Shown here one piece after another: positions 13,037 through 18,903 of a stretch of DNA of 22,278 nucleotides. Made by a program: the position numbers and the translations under genes. The notes under the pieces are model-generated. The model made no database searches, had not been told where the DNA came from, and worked only from the letters and a program-made list of their open reading frames with translations. Each line of letters opens with the position of its first letter. The stretch's first letter is position 1. The stretch spans positions 1 through 22,278 of the forward strand of contig JACPMP010000030.1 of assembly GCA_016185915.1 (NCBI GenBank), read 5' to 3'. The DNA is from Candidatus Woesearchaeota archaeon (GTDB lineage Archaea > Nanobdellota > Nanobdellia > Woesearchaeales > GW2011-AR4).

Positions 13037-13561
13037 CTAAGCCCTTCCCTTCAGCGCCTTGCCATTCATCTGCAATTCTTTAATCTTGCTCCTTAAGAAA
13101 TCAATTGTTCTTGTGTTATCTTGATGATTCAATATGTTACCGCACTCAGGGCATCTGTATTCTAAGTCAACTGCCTTCTCAAAGCCCACTCTAACACAAG
13201 CATTAGGGCACAAGTAAAAATTGCCAAGATTGGATTCTTCTTCCTTGAGTCTGACAGTGTATTTAGCTAATTTCTCCTTGTTTATTTTATCAATCAGCTC
13301 TTTAACCCTTTTCTTATTAAATGTCCAGTAGCTTATGTACCATCCTTTTTGCCTGTCCTTTTTCCTGTAATAAGATACAAGATTATTATCATAAAGCCTG
13401 TATAGAATGTTCCTAACCTCATGGATATCTTTGTCAACCTTCTCAGCTATTTTGAAATCAGAAATATTCTTCTTGTCTTTGAGATACTCAATTATTTTGA
13501 TGGATTCTTCACCAATTACTTCCTTTACAGTGTCGTATATTTTTAAGTTGGTTATTTTCAT
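13037..13561 (-). CDS. tfe: Transcription initiation factor E, alpha subunit (TFE)
   Basis: TFE assists promoter opening with TBP, TFB and RNA polymerase. The 174 residues show a winged-helix domain (IKIIEYLKDKKNISDFKIAEK, then VRNILYRLYDNNLVSYYRKKD), a charged linker helix and a zinc ribbon (LCPNACVRVGFEKAV followed by YRCPECG), then a helical tail. I start at MKITNLKIYD, not the Met at 13612, because the extra 17 codons include the TATA box (ATTATATATT, about 13580-13589) 20-30 bases ahead of the inner ATG. The gene lies 59 bases upstream of the toxin-like gene on the same strand. Confidence 0.92.
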   Translation of the reverse strand: MKITNLKIYDTVKEVIGEESIKIIEYLKDKKNISDFKIAEKVDKDIHEVRNILYRLYDNNLVSYYRKKDRQKGWYISYWTFNKKRVKELIDKINKEKLAKYTVRLKEEESNLGNFYLCPNACVRVGFEKAVDLEYRCPECGNILNHQDNTRTIDFLRSKIKELQMNGKALKGRA

Positions 13562-13579
13562 TTTTTGCTGTTTAAATTG

Positions 13580-13663
13580 AATATATAATCCCACTCTTTT
13601 AAGGTTGAGCATAGAAGAAAAGAGGTGATAGAAAAACTCCTACGCCCCCTTAAAAGGTGGGAT
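13580..13663 (-). promoter_or_regulatory. TFE promoter with flanking inverted repeat
   Basis: The TATA box on the minus strand is ATTATATATT. Next to it ATCCCACTCTTTTAAGG (13588-13604) is complementary, apart from one extra base, to CCTTAAAAGGTGGGAT (13648-13663), across 43 bases. The first arm touches the TATA/BRE position. This could be a paired operator or a hairpin on a longer transcript. Confidence 0.45.
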
Positions 13664-13750
13664 AAATTAAAAACATAATATCCATAAATACCCCTACCTA
13701 TCTTTACGCTTTGCCTTTCCACCCCTTTTCAATTAAAATTGGATGATTAA

Positions 13751-13925
13751 CTTATAAATATGAACTGCAATAGATTCAGAAAGCTATTGCAGACGCTAAG
13801 AGTACTTGTTATATATAAACTTTGTTATTTTATAACATATATATTTTAAAGTATATGTTATATAGTATAGGTTATATTTAAATGTTTAGATATTTATATT
13901 AGTTCGTAATAAAAGTTTTTATATA
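13751..13925 (+). promoter_or_regulatory. AT-rich control region before the Nudix gene
   Basis: The gap 13562-13946 holds no convincing gene beyond the TFE promoter. From 13751 it shows a TATA-like CTTATAAATA, a perfect stem CTGCAATAG/CTATTGCAG (13765-13773, 13784-13792), and an 11-bp inverted repeat TATAACATATA/TATATGTTATA (13831-13841, 13852-13862). Further GTTATA words lie at about 13808 and 13871. TTTTTATATA (about 13915) is the probable promoter of the Nudix gene at 13947. The GTTATA cluster resembles an operator; the 9-bp stem after a TATA box could begin a small RNA. Confidence 0.4.
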
Positions 13926-13946
13926 CAGCAAAATTTTCAAACTCAA

Positions 13947-14369
13947 ATGCCGACAGAAAATAGTTGTGGAGCAATAGTTTTCAAAAAACAAAAAGATGAT
14001 TCTATAAAGTATCTTCTTCTGCATTATGAAGCACAGCATTGGGATTTTCCAAAAGGCAATCAGGAAAAAAAAGAAACTGAGGAACAAACTGCTGCTCGTG
14101 AGATAAAAGAAGAAACAGGCATTGAAGATTTTGAGTTTGTTGATGGATTTAGGGAAACAATCAAATATTTCTATAAAAAAGGAGATGAAGCTATCTATAA
14201 GGAAGTAATTTTCTTTCTTGCACAATCGGCAACAGAAGAAGTAAAGCTGTCATTTGAGCATATTGGATATGCTTGGGCGAGTTATGAGCATGCAATGAAA
14301 AAGCTGACTTTTAATAACTCAAAGGAGTTGCTTAGGAAAGCAAACCAGTTTTTGTATAAGGGAGTGTAA
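13947..14369 (+). CDS. Nudix hydrolase, probably diadenosine tetraphosphatase (Ap4A hydrolase type)
   Basis: The 140 residues match the NUDT2-like branch: start SCGAIVFKK, LLLHYEAQHWDFPKGNQEKKE, and a complete Nudix box with Gly37, Glu43, Arg51-Glu52, Glu55-Glu56 and Gly58, which holds Mg2+. The WDFPKG motif and the closing WASYEHAMKKLTF region are typical of enzymes splitting Ap4A into ATP and AMP. A TATA-like TTTTTATATA lies about 25-30 bases before the ATG and no Shine-Dalgarno is seen, so it is probably leaderless. The substrate is inferred from subfamily resemblance. Confidence 0.88.
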   Translation: MPTENSCGAIVFKKQKDDSIKYLLLHYEAQHWDFPKGNQEKKETEEQTAAREIKEETGIEDFEFVDGFRETIKYFYKKGDEAIYKEVIFFLAQSATEEVKLSFEHIGYAWASYEHAMKKLTFNNSKELLRKANQFLYKGV

Positions 14370-14404
14370 ATTTTCATTATGCTTAGTGAAAAAAATTAAA
14401 AAAA

Positions 14405-14542
14405 TTAATTGGTGTTTTTGTCCTTTGTGTTTGAAGGCAAAACAAAATCTATAATATCATTTTCTATACTCTCTACAAATTGTCTGTTTAGACCACCTAA
14501 AGAGTAACCAGTTTGTTCCGTATCTTGTGTTAGTTTTGTCAT
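14405..14542 (-). CDS. 45-residue microprotein coupled to the Ntn hydrolase
   Basis: The frame starts 15 bases after the stop of the Ntn hydrolase gene, with a strong Shine-Dalgarno CTGGAGG 8-9 bases before the ATG. The product reads MTKLTQDTEQTGYSLGGLNR at its start, continues QFVESIENDIIDFVLP and ends in SNTKDKNTN. It is polar and acidic, with one amphipathic helix and a flexible, Lys/Asn-rich end; no membrane span or cysteine. No family recognised. The short distance and ribosome site argue that it is translated and functionally tied to its neighbour, for example as substrate, inhibitor or adaptor (inference). Confidence 0.65.
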   Translation of the reverse strand: MTKLTQDTEQTGYSLGGLNRQFVESIENDIIDFVLPSNTKDKNTN

Positions 14543-14557
14543 GGTTTTTTCCTCCAG

Positions 14558-15361
14558 TTACTTGAGTTTGGGTATAACTTTTTTATTACTAAATTTAATA
14601 TTAATTTTCTTTAAGTCCTCTGAATTTTTCCCTAATGATAACTCATTTTGGTATATCTTATCTAATAAATCTAAGTCTTCTTTTTTAAGTTCAATAGCTT
14701 CATGATCATTCAATACCAATACATCCGTATCCCTACCAACACCAACAGATACTTCTGAATTTCTTTTCGCTTTATAAACATTGTAAATCGTTGTCTTTAG
14801 ATTATCATTTTTAGATTGTTTTTGAAATAATAGTGTATTTGCTGCTTGCATACTGCCTGAGCCTATTGCATGAAAGTGTATGTCATCAAAATTATCAATT
14901 CCATATTCATTAATTTCAGCTATATGATTCTTTCCATTTTCGCATCCAACCAAAAGGATGGAAGTTTTTAATTCTGCTTTTATAACTTGTTCAACAAGTT
15001 TTATGGTAAAAGGATTCATTGGTACTTTTCCCATGATGAGTTCTTTAATATCACTTTCAGTTAAATTAAATTTACTTAACAATTCCTTTTGTATCCAACC
15101 TTGCTTTTTCTTAACAAAATTAGTGTAAATTAAATTTTTAATATCAGCGAATGAATGTTTTGTTTCTATACCATCAATGAGTTCATTGAATATCAATGCA
15201 TTGCCTGAAAGCATAGCAATTATACTTTTATCATCTATTTTCTTATGTTTTTTAATATCATGTTCAAATTGACCTATTCCCACACTTATCATATGGTCTG
15301 TTGCTATTACAAACAGGTCTTTATCTTCATGTTTGCATACAGCAGCTACACATATTGTCAT
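14558..15361 (-). CDS. Proteasome/HslV-like Ntn hydrolase, orphan
   Basis: The 267-residue protein begins MTICVAAVC. Removal of Met would expose Thr as the nucleophile. Counting from that Thr, an Asp in IATDHMIS (about 21) and a Lys in IKKHKKI (about 36-40) lie near the places of Asp17 and Lys33 in proteasome beta/HslV. AIGSGSMQAANT resembles the HslV/beta block around AIGSGG, and EVSVGVGRDTDVLVL is beta-subunit-like. The helical middle and basic C-terminus (NKKVIPKLK) are extra. There is no alpha subunit, ATPase or HslU nearby. A 45-residue gene follows at once and a stem-loop precedes the start. A peptidase or amidase role is likely; the substrate is unknown. Confidence 0.75.
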   Translation of the reverse strand: MTICVAAVCKHEDKDLFVIATDHMISVGIGQFEHDIKKHKKIDDKSIIAMLSGNALIFNELIDGIETKHSFADIKNLIYTNFVKKKQGWIQKELLSKFNLTESDIKELIMGKVPMNPFTIKLVEQVIKAELKTSILLVGCENGKNHIAEINEYGIDNFDDIHFHAIGSGSMQAANTLLFQKQSKNDNLKTTIYNVYKAKRNSEVSVGVGRDTDVLVLNDHEAIELKKEDLDLLDKIYQNELSLGKNSEDLKKINIKFSNKKVIPKLK

Positions 15362-15370
15362 TTTCTTACC

Positions 15371-15420
15371 TCAAAGTGATTTTTGGAGTCTATCCTATGC
15401 TATAGAGAAAATCACTTTGA
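15371..15420 (-). promoter_or_regulatory. 13-bp stem-loop in the leader of the Ntn hydrolase gene
   Basis: TCAAAGTGATTTT and AAAATCACTTTGA (15371-15383 and 15408-15420) pair perfectly across 24 bases. On the transcript the second arm runs directly into GAGGTAAGAAA-AUG, so the ribosome site borders and partly overlaps the stem. A second hairpin CCTATC-TGGG-GGTAGG lies just before it (15422-15437, minus strand). The TATA-like GTTTAAATATC is at about 15452-15463, placing both hairpins in the leader. This suggests translation control by folding, or a dyad operator. Confidence 0.55.
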
Positions 15421-15491
15421 ACCTACCCCCAGATAGGAATAAGTTTAAGGTGATATTTAAACCTTATGGTAGATAAAATGGGTTTGCATCG

Positions 15492-15514
15492 TGCCTCATG
15501 TTTTACATAAGGCA
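15492..15514 (+). repeat. Triloop hairpin upstream of polX
   Basis: TGCCTCATGT-TTT-ACATAAGGCA forms a 10-base stem with one mismatch and a TTT loop, like other triloop hairpins in this window. It lies in the 298-base gap between the divergent Ntn hydrolase and polX genes. Confidence 0.5.
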
Positions 15515-15540
15515 TTCACGTTGAGGAGCTTTTACAGCTA

Positions 15541-15633
15541 ATGATTATGATTTATGACTTTTCGGGCAGATTCTGGAGTTTTCGGGCAAATGGCAGTTTT
15601 CGGGCAAAGCTACCAAAACCTCCAAATATTTAA
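15541..15633 (+). CDS. Possible 30-residue peptide ORF before polX
   Basis: From ATG 15541 to TAA 15631-15633 the frame gives a basic peptide with SFRANGSFRAKLPKPPNI at its end. GAGGAG lies 11-12 bases before the ATG, rather far. The internal repetition results from the TTTTCGGGCA repeats, so the ORF may be a by-product of those. The polX TATA box overlaps its end. Low confidence that it is translated. Confidence 0.2.
   Translation: MIMIYDFSGRFWSFRANGSFRAKLPKPPNI
15559..15606 (+). repeat. Three copies of TTTTCGGGCA upstream of polX
   Basis: The 10-mer occurs at 15559, 15579 and 15597, with spacings of 20 and 18 bp (about two helical turns). The array ends about 20-25 bases before the polX TATA-like ATTTAAATA (about 15628). 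GGGC is rare in this AT-rich gap, so the repeats stand out. They could be activator or repressor sites. Confidence 0.55.
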
Positions 15634-15659
15634 ATACATAAAAATAAAAATCTCTTTCT

Positions 15660-17312
15660 ATGAAAAACCTTGAAGTCGCAGAGCTTCTAAGCACAATAGC
15701 GGATTATCTTGAGTTTGCCAATGAGCCATTTAAAGTAAGGGCTTATAGAAAGGCCGCTTTGGTTATTGAAGGACTTTCTGAAGATATTGAGCAAGTTTGG
15801 AAAGAAAACAAACTAATGGAGCTTCCTGGTGTTGGAGAGGGTATTGCAAAAAAAATTGATGATTTCTTGAAGAATGGTAAATCAAAATATCTTCAAGAAT
15901 TAAAAAAAGCAACGCCTGTTGACATGGAGCAGCTTGGTGCAATTGAAGGAGTTGGACCAAAAACAATACTAAAGCAAATACAAGAGATAAAGGGACTTGG
16001 ACCAATAGTTGAACAAAATATTCTAAAAAGCATAGAGTTTGCAAGAAAAACAAGCGAAAGAACTCCTTTGGGATTTGCTTTAAGCAGCGCAGAAGAAGTC
16101 GTAAGAATGTTGGAAACCCTAAAGGAAGTAACTAAAGTGAGTATTGCAGGTTCAACTAGAAGAATGAAGGAAACAATTGGTGACATTGACATTCTTGCCA
16201 CATCAAAAGCTCCTGCAAAAGTTATTGATTTCTTTACAAAAATGCCGAATGTTGCTGATGTGCTTGCTAAAGGGCATACAAAATCTTCTATAAGGTTGAA
16301 AGAAGGCATTCAAGTTGATTTAAGGGTGCTTGATGACAATATTTTTGGTGCAGCCCTGCTTTACTTCACAGGCAACAAGGAGCACAACATAATTTTAAGA
16401 AGAATAGCAATTGAAAAAGGGCTTAAGTTGAGCGAGTATGGTTTATTTAATAACAAATCGAATAAGAGAGTTGCTGGCAGAACAGAGGAAGAGGTCTATA
16501 AAAAATTGGGCTTAGATTACATTGAGCCAGAAATGAGAGAAGATGAAGGTGAAATTGAATTAGCTCAAAATCATATGTTGCCAAAATTAATTGGCTACAA
16601 TGATATAAAAGGGGACTTGCAAATGCACACAAAATGGAGCGATGGCAATAACACAATTGAAGAAATGGCAATTGCTGCAAAAAAACTTGGACACGAGTAT
16701 ATTTGCATAACCGACCACACTGGAAAATTGGCTATTGCACACGCTTTAGATGAAAAAAGAATTGCTGAGCAAAGAAAAGAGATTGGAAAAGCGAATAAAA
16801 AATTAAGCGGCATTAAAATACTGCAAGGTGTTGAAGTCAATATAAAAGATGATGGAACTCTTGACATGCCTGATAAAGTTCTGAAAGAACTTGATATTGT
16901 TGTTGCATCAATTCATTCTGGCTTTAAAAATTCAAAAGAAAAAATAACAAGAAGAATGTTCAAAGCAATGGAAAATGAGAATGTTGACATTATTGCACAT
17001 CCAACTGGAAGATTAATAACAAAAAGAGAGTCTTACGAGATTAATTTAGAGGAAGTTTTTGATACTGCCAAAAAAACAAATACAGTAATGGAAATAAACT
17101 CTTATCCTGAAAGAATGGACTTGAGAGATGCTCATGTAAGGGCTGCTGTAAAAGCAGGAGTCAAATTGGTTATAAGTACAGATGCCCATAACACAGACCA
17201 ATTGCATTTCATTAAGTTAGGGATTGGAACTGCAAGAAGGGGATGGGCAACAAAGAAGGACATTATTAATACGAGAAGTTTGAAGGAGATGATTAGATGT
17301 TTGAAAAAATGA
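15660..17312 (+). CDS. polX: Family X DNA polymerase with PHP domain (PolX)
   Basis: PolX fills short gaps in base-excision repair; the PHP domain supplies exonuclease or phosphatase activity. In order: N-terminal 8-kDa HhH domain (LPGVGEGIAKKIDDFL, about 53-70); second HhH (IEGVGPKTILK); palm GDIDIL with Asp175 and Asp177, third Asp220 in VDLRV; and a C-terminal PHP domain with DLQMHTKWSDG (His323), ITDHTG, SIHSG, IAHPTGR and STDAHNT. All catalytic and metal residues are present. At 550 residues it is about 20 shorter than usual, because the segment after GPKTILK that normally holds a helical stretch before IKGLGP is missing. Confidence 0.94.
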   Translation: MKNLEVAELLSTIADYLEFANEPFKVRAYRKAALVIEGLSEDIEQVWKENKLMELPGVGEGIAKKIDDFLKNGKSKYLQELKKATPVDMEQLGAIEGVGPKTILKQIQEIKGLGPIVEQNILKSIEFARKTSERTPLGFALSSAEEVVRMLETLKEVTKVSIAGSTRRMKETIGDIDILATSKAPAKVIDFFTKMPNVADVLAKGHTKSSIRLKEGIQVDLRVLDDNIFGAALLYFTGNKEHNIILRRIAIEKGLKLSEYGLFNNKSNKRVAGRTEEEVYKKLGLDYIEPEMREDEGEIELAQNHMLPKLIGYNDIKGDLQMHTKWSDGNNTIEEMAIAAKKLGHEYICITDHTGKLAIAHALDEKRIAEQRKEIGKANKKLSGIKILQGVEVNIKDDGTLDMPDKVLKELDIVVASIHSGFKNSKEKITRRMFKAMENENVDIIAHPTGRLITKRESYEINLEEVFDTAKKTNTVMEINSYPERMDLRDAHVRAAVKAGVKLVISTDAHNTDQLHFIKLGIGTARRGWATKKDIINTRSLKEMIRCLKK

Positions 17313-17373
17313 TTTTTAATTTTTATAAATTATTTATGGAATGAATTATTTGTTACAATCAGAATATTAAAAA

Positions 17374-17610
17374 ATGGAAGTAGAAGAGAATGTGGGGGAG
17401 TCTACAGTAAAGATAGGAAATAAAATTATCAGCGGTTTTTTGGATGCTGAAAACAAAAAACATGAAAGCTGCGGAACGATACGAGTTTATTATGAGGATT
17501 ACGATGCTTATTTCTGTCCAAAATGCAACATATGGCTGGAATCAAAATGCTCAGACCCAAAATGTGGGTATTGCACTAAAAGACCAGAAAAACCATTAAA
17601 TATCAAATAA
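17374..17610 (+). CDS. Small cysteine-rich protein, probable zinc ribbon
   Basis: The 78 residues hold ESCG, then YFCPKCNIWLESKCSDPKCGYCTKRPEKP. Six or seven cysteines are arranged as CPKC and C-X4-C-X2-C, enough for one or two zinc sites. The motif CSDPKCGYCTKRPEKP resembles short hypothetical zinc proteins that I cannot name by function. A TATA-like TTTATAAATT lies about 45 bases before the ATG. It follows polX on the same strand after 61 bases, but no functional link is evident. Confidence 0.7.
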   Translation: MEVEENVGESTVKIGNKIISGFLDAENKKHESCGTIRVYYEDYDAYFCPKCNIWLESKCSDPKCGYCTKRPEKPLNIK

Positions 17611-17650
17611 ATTTAACAGAGCCAGAGACTAACCAACCTTAACCCACAAT

Positions 17651-17792
17651 CTTTTTATATAAGTTATAATTTTTAATATTTCAATAAAACAAATTCAATA
17701 ATTAAAAAATTCAACAATAAAAACATTAAAAAATAAAAAACAATAAAATAAATATGATAACACCAAAATTAATTCAGTGAAAAGTGGTTTGA
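17651..17792 (+). promoter_or_regulatory. GAPDH promoter and long G-less leader
   Basis: CTTTTTATATAAG (17651-17663) is a clear TATA box. From 17664 to 17755 the plus strand has no G at all; it is A, T and C with repeated CAATAAAA, CAACAATAAAAAC and similar words. Transcription starting near 17690 would give a leader of about 100 bases that cannot form G-C or G-U pairs. A weak ribosome site AAGTGGTTTG precedes the ATG at 17793. This leader contrasts with the nearly leaderless genes around it. Confidence 0.6.
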
Positions 17793-18785
17793 ATGATAAA
17801 TGTCGCAATCAACGGTTTCGGAAGGATTGGAAGGTTGGTTCTAAGGGCAGGAATAAAATATAAAGATATAAACTGGGTTGCTGTTAATGATATTACTGAT
17901 GCGAAGACTTTGGCGCACCTTTTTAAGTATGATTCTGTGCATAGAAAGTATAACGGAACTGTTGAGCACACAGAAGATTCTTTGATTATCGATGGTAAAA
18001 AAATTAAGGTTCTTTCAGTCTTGGACCCTAAACAGCTTCCATGGAAAGATATGGAAGTTGATGTTGTTGTTGAAAGCACAGGCAAATTTACTGATAGGGA
18101 AGGCGCACAGCAGCATCTTAATGCAGGCGCTAAAAAGGTGCTTATAAGCGCTCCTGCAAAAAATCCCGACATTACAATTGTAATGGGTGTTAACGACAAA
18201 ATGTATGATAAAAACAAGCACCACATTGTGTCAAATGCATCATGCACAACAAACTGCTTGGCTCCTGTTGTGAAGATACTTCATGATAATTTTGGAGTTA
18301 AAAGGGGCTTTATGACAACAATTCATGCTTATACTGCTGACCAAAAGCTAGTTGATGCGCCTCACAAAGATTTGAGAAGGGCAAGGCATGCCACTCAATC
18401 AATAATACCAACAACAACTGGAGCAGCAAAGGCAGTAGCAGAAGTGATTCCAGAGCTTAAAGGAAAGCTTGATGGATTAGCATTTAGAGTTCCAGTTGCA
18501 AACGGCTCTGTAACAGATTTTGTTTGTGAGTTAGAAAAAAACACCACAAAAGAAGAGATAAATAAAGTTTTTGAACAAGCAGGAAACAAGCTAAAAGGAA
18601 TTCTTGAATTTACAAAAGAGCCAATTGTATCTGTTGATATAGTTACAGACCCAAATTCTTCTATTTTTGATTCTGAATTGACGAATGTAATCGGAGGCAA
18701 TTTTGTCAAGGTCATCGCATGGTATGACAATGAGTGGGGCTTCAGCGAGCGAATGATTGATGTGATTAAGCTGATTGGGAGATAA
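17793..18785 (+). CDS. gap: Glyceraldehyde-3-phosphate dehydrogenase, bacterial type
   Basis: This enzyme oxidises glyceraldehyde-3-phosphate to 1,3-bisphosphoglycerate in glycolysis, or the reverse. The 330 residues show the NAD-binding NGFGRIGR, VNDITD (Asp favours NAD), catalytic SNASCTTNCLAP with Cys151, His178 in TTIHAYTADQ, and the closing NEWGFSERMIDV. The architecture is the bacterial/eukaryotic class, not the distinct archaeal GAPDH, which implies ancient transfer from bacteria, as in other DPANN archaea. The start is the only Met before the Rossmann motif. No other glycolytic gene is nearby. Confidence 0.96.
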   Translation: MINVAINGFGRIGRLVLRAGIKYKDINWVAVNDITDAKTLAHLFKYDSVHRKYNGTVEHTEDSLIIDGKKIKVLSVLDPKQLPWKDMEVDVVVESTGKFTDREGAQQHLNAGAKKVLISAPAKNPDITIVMGVNDKMYDKNKHHIVSNASCTTNCLAPVVKILHDNFGVKRGFMTTIHAYTADQKLVDAPHKDLRRARHATQSIIPTTTGAAKAVAEVIPELKGKLDGLAFRVPVANGSVTDFVCELEKNTTKEEINKVFEQAGNKLKGILEFTKEPIVSVDIVTDPNSSIFDSELTNVIGGNFVKVIAWYDNEWGFSERMIDVIKLIGR

Positions 18786-18810
18786 GATTTGGAAAATTCC
18801 TAGCAAATGC

Positions 18811-18836
18811 CTTTTGAGTTACGAAGTTCTCAAAAG
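18811..18836 (+). terminator. Hairpin between convergent GAPDH and AIPR genes
   Basis: CTTTTGAG (18811-18818) pairs with CTCAAAAG (18829-18836) over a 10-base loop, 25 bases after the GAPDH stop. No long T-run follows, so a transcript-end or stability role is tentative. Confidence 0.35.
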
Positions 18837-18851
18837 TTTCGTTCCGAAAAG

Positions 18852-18903
18852 TTCGAAAACCCGCCGTAAATCCCAGTTGTCGCCGTAGTTTTTGCTTTTA
18901 CTA
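18852..18903 (-). repeat. Left inverted repeat bracketing the AIPR gene
   Basis: Read on the minus strand it runs TAGTAAAAGCAAAAA, GGCGACAACT, GGGATTTA, GGCGGGTTTTCGAA. The same four blocks recur in the same order on the plus strand at 20719-20873. The first block includes the AIPR stop codon TAG. The copies face outward from the gene. Confidence 0.7.

Noticed and set aside
13760..13850. 29-codon hydrophobic ORF starting in the Nudix upstream region
   Set aside because: It overlaps palindromic AT-rich control sequence, lacks a ribosome site and gives a composition expected from AT-rich noise.
17774..18730. Minus-strand ORFs opposite GAPDH
   Set aside because: The plus strand carries a complete GAPDH with catalytic residues; the antisense frames are its shadows.
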